From the NCBI GenBank assembly GCA_009761415.1, contig QUOL01000004.1, positions 1,426,001 to 1,490,000 on the forward strand: a stretch of DNA of 64,000 nt. Reading direction: 5' to 3'. A program made the position numbers and the translations under genes. Source of the DNA: Sarcomyxa edulis. Lineage: Eukaryota; Basidiomycota; Agaricomycetes; Agaricales; Mycenaceae. Shown in pieces: positions 1-9,945 of the stretch; position 1 is the stretch's first letter; the number at the start of each line of letters is the position of its first letter. The notes below the pieces were generated by a model that saw only the letters and a list, made by a program, of their open reading frames with translations, did no database searches and had not been told where the DNA came from.

Positions 1-57
1 GAAAATGTCTGTCTGGGTGCAGGGAGGAAGGAAGGCGAAGACCTATCTCACCCTATC

Positions 58-2163
58 CTATCCCCCTGCCCCACGAGATCCGCGTAACCCATATTGAACA
101 GTCCGTACCAACTTATGGAACCCGCCCCTGGCTCCGCTCCCGTCTTCCTCATGGGCCTGATCCCCAGCTTCGATTGCAGCAGTCAATGCTGCTGACGTCT
201 TCTTGGGACTAGAAGTCGAAGTGGATTTGGGATGAGCACGAGAAGCGTCTCTCGCAGCCTTACGTGCGGCTTTTGTCCTTGGTACAGGTTTCCGGCGGGC
301 AGGACGGTGAGGAGGAGATGGTGTGGGAAGTGCAGAAGTGGGTGTTGTTTTCCGAAGAGAATGTGAAGGTGAGTGTGAGTGTCTTGATGAAGGTGGTAAT
401 GTATCGATGTATACTTCCGGGGTTGGGCGGCGTCTAGCAGGTATTCGGATGGTGATTTTACTCGAAGTCGGGGTAGTAGAAGCAGCAGCAGTAGCCGATG
501 TTGAGGACAGAGATTTGCGTTTACTTTTGGGAGGGGAAGGCAAGCCGACGATCTTCCGTCTTTTTGCGGTGGTGGGGGAGCCGATGCTCGATGCTGGAGC
601 ACCTTTCCGTTTCGAATTCTTCTTCGCTGCCTTGGCTTGTTCCTGTGCCTCCCGCTCTGCAGCCAAAAGGGCTTCCTCCTCACGCCTCCGCTTCTTCTGA
701 ACAGCTAATTCCTTGGCTTTGAGCTCCTTCTCGATCTCCTCCTGCAACATACTCGCAAAAAGCTGTGCATCTCCCTGGAGCCACACATCAAACACACCTT
801 CCCATTCTCTCGTCGGAACGGGAAAGTCGTAGTTTAGATAGACAGCTTTCATAGGTTGTTGTTCTTCGTCTGTCACAGGTGAACGTCGAGGTGAGGGTGC
901 AGGACTTGGCAGACCCAACTCCTTGTTCTGATTCGTCGCTGCCGTCGTCGCTGTGGCCGAACGAGAATGAACAGCCTTCGCAAATTCACGCACGATCCTC
1001 TTCGTCCCCTTCACCCTAAGACTAGTCCCCACCACCAACAATAAATCAGCACCACTCCTCCCTTTCCCCTTCGAGGACCCGATCAAATCCTTGCGCACCA
1101 CCTCGCCCACCTCTTCTCCATCTTTATGATCTTCGTTGTATAAAACCACACTTGGACGTAACTTTCCAACCCCCCGAGCCCGTTTGCCCACTAATAACCT
1201 CGTTGCTTCCATGGAAGTGCATTCGGGGCATTGAGGAGGTGTGCCGGAGGCGAGGGAGGGTAGGTGATCTTCTAGGGGGAATGAGTGAGTGCAGGTTTGA
1301 CAATGCAGCCACTGTAGAGTCCCGTGCAGTGGTATGCACCGTGGTGTTTCGGCTGGAGGGGAAGGAAGACGTTGTGGAGTTGGAGTCGGCCAGGGGCCTT
1401 CAGGGAGTAGGTCTGGGTCTGCATCTGGGTCTGCTTCTTCGAGGGGCACGGATAGAGGGAGGGTTTTACAAGCCTTCGTGCGGGCCTTGCATCGTAGACG
1501 TTTGACTTCAAAGTCTGGAACACCAAATGAGAGTCCGGATTTGAGTTCGATGGCGTCTATGTTCTGGGTGTATACTCGGAGGAGCCTTCCTCGGTCGTCG
1601 AGGGAACGGAGGACGTGATGAAAAGGAGTGGGGTCTGCGATTTTGGACAGTTCGGAGAGGCGAGCGATCATTTGGCAGAAAAGAGATGTAGTATGTTCGG
1701 ACTATAGGAGTTTGTGTGAGTATGGATAGAGAGTAACAGGGGAGCCATATGTGATAGGGTGGGATGTATGACTTCCAACCGTACCATAACCGTCTAGAGA
1801 CCTTGTAACGACGACCACTCACATTGAAAACCGAAGCATCGAATAGATCCTTTCCAGATGACATGGACTCCCTTGGATTATCCCGTTTCAAAGTTTTGAA
1901 AAGCCCTTCTGGAGATCTGAAATCTGGAATGCCTGCCTGCACGGATATTCCTGCGCCTAGAAATCAAACGCATACAAAATATCAGGGTGAGTTCCAGGAT
2001 ACACATCGGTGAGAATCGTACCGCAGACGACTACGATCCGTTTAGCCTTGAGAATTGCTTTTATGACTTTCTTGAGTTCAACAGCTGGATCCGGTGCGGG
2101 TAGTAAGAAAGACGGTGATTGTGGAAAGGGCGACGACGCCTCCAGGGGAACGAAGAGGGTCAT
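58..2163 (-). CDS. SIR2-family NAD-dependent protein deacetylase (Hst3/Hst4 type)
   Basis: Three exons: 2163-2022, 1956-1823 and 1701-58, giving about 639 residues. The first intron splits the NAD-binding motif; joined, it reads GAGISVQAGIPDFRS near residues 48-62. TQNID lies at about 137-141, the catalytic His in PLHGT at about 218, and a zinc knuckle of two Cys-x2-Cys pairs at about 226-253. GTSLRV at about 317 completes the fold. By family this would be a nuclear, nicotinamide-producing histone deacetylase; Hst3/Hst4 act on H3K56ac, which is inferred here only from the fungal sequence style. A Pro/Asp-rich insert of about 70 residues separates TQNID from the catalytic His. A basic Lys/Ser/Pro-rich tail of about 280 residues suggests nuclear targeting. 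The start is the first ATG of the open frame. Family assignment is firm; the subgroup is less so. Confidence 0.87.
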
Positions 2164-3543
2164 CAAGCCCAGTACTGCCAGTGGAATGGCGAAGTTGGGC
2201 TATAGGGGATGCTGGCAGGAGGAGAATAGAAGACTTTTGCGCCACCTGGCCTTGAAGGGTGCTTAGCTGCACGTGCTACACTAAATCTCACCGGCGGATA
2301 CCTATCACTGTGATGCGGTTAGCCGGGTAGTATATAGTCCTACAGCTTAGAGCACACGAGCGACTTGTAGATATTCAGTATAGCAGTTTCTATGAGCAAA
2401 GGGTTACAGACATCCCTAGATATACAGGAGAGCAGATCAAAAGCATAAGTATCTAACAGGGATACAGGCGTCGGTCGTCGGAAAAAAACGACGATACTGG
2501 AAGCACCGAAGCAAGTAATGATGCTTGTAAGCTACAGAGAGTCCCCAAACAGCAAGTCCAACCACCAGCGCAACACACAGTAGAACAGTCAGAGCCAACA
2601 TACGCCTCGTGTCCACTTGACTTCTATGTTCCGCACCTTCTCGAGGCTAGCCGGACGCTCGGCCGCGATAGTGTCTAGCAGGCAGGATCTTGAGGGGATG
2701 TGAAGGCACGGAGAAGAGGGAATACGAGCATGAAAGCACGCGTGATCCAGAATAGAGTGACCGTAAAATAATTTGGAGACGAAGCTTCGATGAAGCCTGG
2801 AGTGTGGACTTGGAGATCATGTACAAAGCCCAACTTTCCAGAGATATTTCGCGAGCGTTTCAGGTTCGTCTTCGTGTGTACGCTGAGGGATTTTTGACCG
2901 TAGGGAGGTAGTCGAAGACGATCGTAGGTGCGCGTGTACTTCGAAAAAAGAACGGGATGTATGTAGAGTGCTCCGGACAGGCTAGAGAGGGGTGTGTATC
3001 TCCGTTGACGCTGGAAGCAAAATAATTTCGGTGGAAAAAGAGTCAACGCAGGATGGACTCTGAGTTTCGAGTCTCGTTACGATGAGCAAGATGATCTCCA
3101 CGGCGTTTTCCGTGAGAGGGGGAAAAAGTCTATGGTGATGACAGAACAATGCGGAGTCCTACGACGATTTCATAGTCAGCGGCTAGCCATCGAACCGTCC
3201 CATTGTCGAGAGATGGACTAAAAGTTGAGCGATCGGGAAGATATTTTTAACCGACGCGTCTGACCGTGACGACGCGTTCATAGATTCACCAATCTTACCG
3301 TCAGTTCCTCGCTCAATAATTGACGGAATCACTCCGTTCAAGTCTGTTTGGTGTCCTGCCAATATATATATTATCTTCGAGGAAAGAGGACGAGAATTGA
3401 TACAGCCGATCCTTCGAACCACGGTAAGGCCACCGACTCGCGTTCTTCGACTTGAAACAGTCACGGTGACTCACAGTTGTGGTCGTCCATCCTGAATTGG
3501 CAATAATGTACAACCTGAGTGGCACCGGGGCCACCTCCCACAG
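2164..3543. other. intergenic stretch, possible unrecognised membrane-protein exons on minus strand
   Basis: No recognisable gene in about 1.4 kb. On the minus strand an open frame at 3046-2675 ends in a hydrophobic run (FTVTLFWITRAFMLVF). Just downstream, at about 2600-2500, another frame encodes a second hydrophobic run (MLALTVLLCVALVVGLAVWG) followed by a basic, Cys/Tyr-containing tail. They could be exons of one small membrane protein, but I could not join them by convincing splice sites. Confidence 0.25.
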
Positions 3544-3550
3544 TATATAA
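3544..3550 (+). promoter_or_regulatory. TATA box of first Clp1-like gene
   Basis: TATATAA lies 66 bp upstream of the proposed ATG at 3616, a plausible spacing for a fungal core promoter. Confidence 0.45.
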
Positions 3551-3615
3551 GGAAGTTGGATCTTACAGGAAAAAGACCACCACCAACAACCCCCTCTGCC
3601 TCCACTCGTAACGCA

Positions 3616-4522
3616 ATGTCTTCTAACTGTCACCAATCTCGCATTCAAGCTGCTAATAGAGCTACTACAGCTCGTAGCCGCCTTGCTCTTGCACCTGTCC
3701 CTCTCTCGAATCCCTACTACCAGCCAATGGCCGCCCTTCTACTAAAAGAATTCCCGGCCTTCCTCCCGAGACCTGTAATCTGGGAAGTAGATATCACGAC
3801 TATTCAGGAATACTTCCCTCACCTTGCGGGAGTCACCGCACGAGAGATGCGAGAAAGGCTCCCTTACATGGGTACTCAGTGGGCATTCCTGTTTACCTTC
3901 CTTTGCATATAGACGCGACTGACCGTCTTGCAAATTTATCCATCCCAGCCTTCTTAATTGCATAGCAGGTGTCTCAGCCGAGTTCCCTGACTTAGGGCCT
4001 CAAGGCCACTCCGCCTTACCCAAGGACATAAAAATCAGCGTGGACGAGACAGCAGCAGAAGATTGCCCGACGCACATGCTGGCTGTCTACTCGAAGAGCT
4101 CTCGCCGCGGTGTACCACGACAATTACAACTTTACCCTATTCATCAGCTCGTGCTGGCACTTAACTGCTCGAGCCTCCCCATACTCCCTCCCCATCAACC
4201 CTACATCACACACAATAACACTTCGATCTTACCCGTGGTTGCCATCCCCATCCCTCATCCTGATGTATTTCAAGCAATGCATCATTACTTGTATACGAAG
4301 GATGCAGAAGTCCTTCTGGCGTACTTCTTATCGGGGATTGACACCTTCACTCCTACTCAAGTGAGCAGACGTGGAGCGACAATCGTGGCGGTTTGGGATA
4401 ACGCTATGTTCCTGGGAATCGTGGATCATCAGCTCTACGAAGTCATCGAGGAGGCGTTTCGAGTGGTTATAGATGTGTTGAAGCAGATTAGTCTAGGCCC
4501 TGGGATTGTCGGAAGGGCTTAG
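3616..4522 (+). CDS. Clp1-like protein (first of a tandem pair)
   Basis: About 270 residues in two exons, roughly 3616-3871 and 3966-4522, although the join is uncertain. The protein carries the layout I associate with basidiomycete Clp1/clampless1 proteins: an N-terminal segment ending FPHLAGVTAREMRERL, then PTHMLAVYS, a block ending in LYPIHQLVLALNCSSLP, then LPVVAIPIPHPDVF, and HHYLYTKDAEVLLAYF. In Coprinopsis and Ustilago, Clp1 is needed for clamp formation and dikaryotic growth; extending that role to this divergent copy is inference. No catalytic domain or membrane segment is visible. The neighbour at 5281-6019 shares the same plan. A TATA box precedes it. The start is the first ATG downstream of the TATA box in the open frame. 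Confidence 0.68.
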
Positions 4523-5128
4523 CTTCTTGTATGGTTGCGATGATTATGATGAACTCACGATGTATTCCTATGTGTACAATCATGCCTGTCGTATAATTGT
4601 TGGTATGTATCTCGCGATTGGTGTAGTAGATCCTGGTGTATTTCCTATCTAGAACTTTCCATTCAACCACATGTGTTTCTCCCTTGGGTTTGATTCGTCG
4701 AGAGATATTTTTGAAGGCAATGAGGGTAAATGTCGAGCTTCAAGTCTCCAGAGGAGTGAACCGGATGAACACGCGTTCTCGTCACGTGTCACAGTACTTA
4801 CTCGTCTTCCTCTGTGGACTCTGTGACCTGTGCTACTCTGTCATGGCGATATTCCACCTTTTCAACGCGGTCAAACTCATCGCATCTTTCATGACTTGGA
4901 ACTCATAGCCCAGGCCGTATATCTCAAGCCGGGGACATACTGATCTGACCAGGTTGGAGCTAGCGCATCGCTGACGTCGTCCGTGTCCAGATCCCTTTGC
5001 CATTTGCCATTCGCTCGAGTTCTACAACGATTCTGACCAGCCCAAGCGTGCTCTTCTATGTGGCACACAAATCAAATTGGGCGCCACAACGATCGAGGTG
5101 GCCAGTTCGGTCGTCCACCCATTGCTGG
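4523..5128. other. intergenic region between Clp1-like genes
   Basis: About 600 bp with only short unsupported reading frames; I see no gene, repeat or RNA here. Confidence 0.5.
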
Positions 5129-5135
5129 TATAAAA
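5129..5135 (+). promoter_or_regulatory. TATA box of second Clp1-like gene
   Basis: TATAAAA lies about 150 bp upstream of the ATG at 5281, implying a 5' leader of roughly 115-120 nt. Confidence 0.45.
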
Positions 5136-5280
5136 TGCTCGATTCAGAGGTTGAGTGGACTCTTCATTCTGCATCCTTACCATCACCATACTCTCTTGCT
5201 CTCTCTAAATCTTCCACACCCCTCTCCGCACAACTAAAGCCGACAAACCAAAAACGCCACCGTACATACTCTGTCCCAAC

Positions 5281-6019
5281 ATGTCTCTAGAACGACCCAG
5301 ACCTGTCATCGAAGACATAGACCTGTCGCGTATAAGGCCTATGTATCCGGAGTTTGGCGGCATCACTGCAGAACATATCCGAGAACATTTCCATCTGAGA
5401 GGCAAACAGTTTGTCTTTTCTTCTTGTGCACTTTGCAAAGACACTGATTTTTGGTAATAGAATGCTTGCTTCTCTGTCGGGGACTGAACTATGCCCGCCT
5501 CCTGTCCCCTTTCCCGACGAGCTTCATTTCGTCTTGAAGGACGATGCGGCTACTGAATTCCCCCCAACTCACGCCCTTACCATCTATTCATCCGACCCTA
5601 ATCATCAAAGCACCGCTACAACCGTAATCTGCCCAACCCACCACATCGTCCTCGCTGTCAACTGCAACAAAATCATTCCAGTCCCGCGCTCAGATCACTC
5701 TATATGGGTAGTCTCAACCATCGGCGACTCTCCCGTCGTTTCTCTCCCTGTTCTGAAGCTGTTCCTTCCGGCACCGAAGGAGTTCCCTGCTCTACAGAAG
5801 TATCTCTATACCAGAGATCCTGAAGCGATCATCTTGCACCTGTTCCCCGTCAATCTTCCGTTGTGCGATAAAGCACAGCTAGAGGATGCGAAGGGGATGA
5901 TAATTGGGCTGTGGCACAACGCTTATGTCTTGGGTGTGGTGGATAAGAAGTTTTGGTGGTTGCTTGCGGATACTTGGGTCATTATATCTGAAACATTAAT
6001 ATGGCGCAAGCACCTCTGA
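5281..6019 (+). CDS. Clp1-like protein (second of a tandem pair)
   Basis: Two exons, 5281-5408 and 5461-6019, total 687 nt and 228 residues. The join rebuilds GKQ-MLASLS, the expected sequence in this family. Conserved blocks follow the same order as in the upstream copy: MYPEFGGITAEHIREHF, PPTHALTIYS, CPTHHIVLAVNCNKI, FPALQKYLYTRDPEAIILHL and GLWHNAYVLGVVDKKFW. The two copies are clearly divergent, so the duplication is old or fast-evolving. It is shorter than typical Clp1 proteins because the N-terminus is reduced. Clp1 functions in dikaryon development in model basidiomycetes; the role of this copy is not known. The start ATG immediately follows the leader and is the first in frame. Confidence 0.7.
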
Positions 6020-6244
6020 TGTCCTTGTACCGTTGCTCTAATGTGTACCAACTGTTTTCTACGCGTACTATATACACGTCTCATGATTAGGAGTCGAGTC
6101 TCGACTCAGCGGTAAGCGTTGAACGTTCGAATATGAGTCTCGACATTTCGGAGGCATCCGGCTGTGACCGTCACGCCTTTCCCGCTACCCAAAGCATATT
6201 TCGCTCACCTCTCAGTGAAATATCAACCGTTGACATCCCCCACC

Positions 6245-6888
6245 ATGTTCAAAGCAGCTGTAGCAGCTGCCCGTGTCGCTCGTCCAGCTGCACTGGCATC
6301 GCGCTCAACCTTCAACCCTACCATCTTGCGTTCCTTCTCATCAACCACTCGTATCTCTTCTGATGGTCATGGACCTCCCCCTCCTCAACTCTTCGGTCCT
6401 GGTGCTAAGCCTGGTACTATTCCCAGTGATATCGAACAGTCTACTGGTCTAGAGCGTCTGCAACTGCTTGGAGAGTTGGAAGGTGTTGCCGTGTTCGACG
6501 ATAGTCCTTTGGACTCGAGCAGAATTGGTACAAAAGCAAACCCCATTCTTGTGCCATCTCTGGTACGTCCTGTTCTTATACTCCAATTTGGTTACAAACA
6601 ACCATGCTCCCTTCCTGTTGCGTCATGGACTCTCTGCTCACACCGACCTTAGGACGTCGAGCGTATCATTGGATGCACCGGATCCCCGGCTGATTCGCAC
6701 AATCTTCGCTGGTACAACCTTAAGCTAGAAAAACAGACTCGTTGCGGGGAATGCGGTTCCGGTAAGATATTTGTTTTCCCGTTGTCCGAATGCCCGGTCG
6801 TTGACTCCTTTCCCTCCATTTAGTATACGCTCTCGACTACCAAGGTGCCCCTCTCGGTGAACACGAGCATACCCACGCGCACCATTAG
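6245..6888 (+). CDS. COX4: cytochrome c oxidase subunit IV (fungal COX4, mammalian COX5B homologue)
   Basis: Exons 6245-6562, 6653-6761 and 6824-6888 total 492 nt, giving 163 residues. The N-terminus is a mitochondrial presequence rich in Ala, Arg and Ser with no acidic residues (MFKAAVAAARVARPAALAS). The mature part has the family signature: a DVERIIGC start of the zinc-binding fold and the RCGECGS knuckle, with a His/Glu-rich C-terminus. The protein is a nuclear-encoded, matrix-facing zinc-binding subunit of complex IV needed for assembly. Both introns have canonical GT...AG ends and keep the frame, and length matches fungal homologues. No oddities. Confidence 0.93.
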
Positions 6889-7276
6889 ACAATGTTTTTC
6901 TTATAGGAAACAGTGGTCCGTAGATGAAGAAATGGCACTGAGCAATAAATTGCTTTTTTCAATGTTTGTGTACTAGTTTCTTTTGCGTGGCGCGACTTCT
7001 CGGAAAACGTTCTGCGTTTAGCCAAGTTTGAAGTGGGGACTTTGAAGCGTCCGAGTCTTTTGCAGCGTGCAGTATGGTGTCGGTTATACATTTCCGCTAC
7101 TCTCGACCGTCGACTGCAGCGAGGAAAGGATGCCTAGGTCCCTTGTAGGTCCCGATGTCTGAGTCAGGTTCCCTGGTCAGACCACTATGGGGCGCTGTTT
7201 ATTTCCCGTATATCCGTCATAACCTATATAGATACCCGTGAACTTACATCCAGGATTATCAAAACACACACAAAAT
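6889..7276. other. intergenic region
   Basis: About 390 bp between COX4 and the next gene. It holds a CTATATAGATA element at about 7224-7234, a possible core promoter for the gene starting at 7277. Nothing else is recognised. Confidence 0.4.
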
Positions 7277-8725
7277 ATGCCGTTCGACTTCAACTCTTTT
7301 CTTCTCCAAGAGACTGGCGTGAAATGGGATATCCAAGAATTGTTTGGAGGTACAGCTAACTTTACAGTACGCGTCCACGGAAATGCAAAACCAGTGACTT
7401 CTGGACTCTACCCCGACGTCTTGACTGCCCATCCGTCTGCAGTATTGAAGCAGGCACCTCCGTATCTTGCGAAAGACCCAAGCATACCGTTCTCTCCTTA
7501 TCGCCAAGTGAGCGTTCAAGCTTACCTTTGATGGATGTTATATCAGTTGAATTAACCTTTAACACCGTGATAGACTGTAGAGGCGGAAGCCCTCAAGCTT
7601 CTTCATTCTTCGAACTCTCCATTAGGCTCTCTGCTGCAAAAGAATCCACTCATCAAAGTACCCAGCCTTCTTCTCGAGGATAAATCCGCCGGCATCATCG
7701 TACAAAGTGACCTCGGTTCACATCCTACATTGGAACACGTCCTCGCATCGCCAGCAACCACCACGCATCTCGCGTCCGTGTTGGGTCACTCTATAGGAAA
7801 TTTCACTTTTGATCTCCACAATGCACTCCGGTTTCCAACGGGCGACGCGTCAGAATCGGATTCACCAGACACCAAAAATTTGATAACTATGAGGGATAAA
7901 TTCCTAAATCCAGATTCGAGTCGCATTATCGCGGATATTATTGTCAACGTGAAGGGATACATGAAGGACGCTGGCGTTCCCGATTACGAGGCCTTGGGGG
8001 ATTGGGCTTTCGAGCATTGGGACACGAGGAAGAAGACGGTATTCGGGCAGGGAGATTTGTGGTATGGCACTCTGTTGGTGGATGTCGGGGAGCAACAGGA
8101 GGAAGGGCGGCAGGTCACACCTATGATTGGGATATGCGACTGGGAGTTCGCGGGTCCCAATGATCCTGCTTGTGATATCGGCCAGCTTGGTGAGCGTCTC
8201 TGCCGTTTGCCTGTCCCGAACCATGCATTGTCGATGTCGATGCTAATGTACCTCGCGTTGCTTCCAGGTGCCTATCTTCATCTCTTGGCTCTTTCCCCTT
8301 CTCAAACCTCCCAATCCATTGCCGTCATCTCCGCATTCGCAGAGTCGATGTATTCCGCTTATTTCGATGCTTTGACGCTCGACGGCGCAGCGCTTAAGAA
8401 CTTTCAGAGGTCTCTGATGATCATGCATGGATGGGAGATGATAAACGCTGCTGCATGGGGCTCAAGACAAGACATGTAAGTCCACGCGTCTTTGATTCGC
8501 CGGAGTGCTGATATCGATGGTGCCTCTTGTTCTTTATTATTCAGGTGGTGTCGTTGTCCGGGTGGGGGCATAAGATGTACACACATCCATGATATGGTCA
8601 CGACAGGGGCAGCATTCCTGAGAGCAGCTGGAGATAGAGATAGTAACGTTGATGGCCACGACTGCCTTCCACTTTTGCGAGATGTCGCATGGTCCAAGTT
8701 TTTCCGACTTTCCTCCAGATCATGA
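7277..8725 (+). CDS. APH-fold phosphotransferase-like protein
   Basis: Four exons (7277-7507, 7574-8189, 8268-8475, 8545-8725) give 411 residues. The fold is that of the aminoglycoside phosphotransferase/choline kinase-like family: an N-lobe with ANFTVRVHG and SAVLKQAPPY (putative ATP-contacting Lys), then a catalytic-loop equivalent FGQGDLWYGTLLVD at about 234-247, and a metal-binding loop ICDWEFAGPNDPACDIGQLG with Asp at about 266. In canonical kinases the loop reads HGDxxxxN; here the His position is Gln and the Asn position is Thr, while both Asp residues remain. Substrate is unknown; fungal genomes have many such proteins. Exon joins all preserve frame. Likely cytosolic, with no signal or membrane segment. 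Confidence 0.78.
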
Positions 8726-9940
8726 CGGGCTACGGACACTCAGTCCCTTTTTCTCTTTTCTTGATGACATAGGGGGTGTCATCAGCTGGTAACCTAGACG
8801 GATTTATATGGAGGTGTGTACGCATGCTTCATTTATCGTTGACATCTTCTGTTGTGGATGCTATCGAAGACCTGCATAATTGCACATGCCGTCTTGCATC
8901 CCGGAGATTCTGATCATTTATTCCTACTATTTATAGTTTACTGGTCCTCGATAATTGCTTTCGGAGAGCGGAAGTCCCTCAAGAGTATAACTGTATCTGT
9001 ATCTGTTGACAATCTTACGACCCATCTGACTCAAAGACTCGGATTTTGAACGAACCAAAGATCAGTACGCCTTTACCGCCTATCGGCCTTGCCTTGCTTA
9101 TCTAGTGAGTCCAGTCTTCAGTCTCGACTCTCGCCTCTACCGTGGATCACCACTCTTGTTACGGGTTGTTACGTCGCCATACTACCGGCCTACGTGCAAA
9201 ATTGACTCTCCACCATATTCCCGAGAGCGAATATGATGGGGGTCGTTGGCTGATCGCGATCGATACCACCTATTTGATGTGCAAGTCCATTTGCCAGCGT
9301 GTCGAGGAATGGTTGACTGACCTGCTTTTCTCCTCGCCACACGCACAAACACCACCGTTTTTCGTCTGCAGACTATTGTTTTTTCCGTACATGTATTGTT
9401 TTTGAGCTTCTCTCTTCCTCGGTTCCGTTCTGGGTGATGGTTTAGATATCTTTCCCGTCGGATGGTCGCGCGGCAATCTCTCCGAGTCACGTGGACGTGA
9501 CGGAGTCTTTCCCGAAAACAAATTTGCTCAGCAACCGTTGAGCAACCGGCACATTTAGAAGGCCATTGTTCCTCCTTGTGCCTGACCCGAGCGTCTTCAT
9601 CTGCAGGATGCGATTTCTGGAAACACTCTTTGGAACATCTTGCCTTATTCTCCTCAGACTGGATACGCTCGCCCCTCGTAATTATGGTCTCTAGCGACCG
9701 GGCATATTTGGCCTCGCGGGCCTGTACTTCCCGGACGGAATATAAGAAAGAGGGCTAACACCAGCGATTCGTTACCCATTTTCTTCCCTTCTCTGTGGTT
9801 TGCACCTCCTCGAGTCGTTGAGCGGCCAATTCTTTTGTCCTTTTCCCGACCAGGTGTCCGTTACATTCATTCTTCTTCAAACGCCAGACCAGGCATCACC
9901 TTCTTTATCTTCTGAGAAGAAGCATCGTTTCGCATCGTTT
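8726..9940. other. intergenic region
   Basis: About 1.2 kb without a supported gene. A TATAAGAAAG element at 9741-9750 lies about 200 bp upstream of the next ATG and may be its core promoter. Confidence 0.4.
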
Positions 9941-9945
9941 TCAAG

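Noticed and set aside
1152..1505. 117-codon plus-strand ORF
   Set aside because: Antisense to the sirtuin catalytic exon; no independent support.
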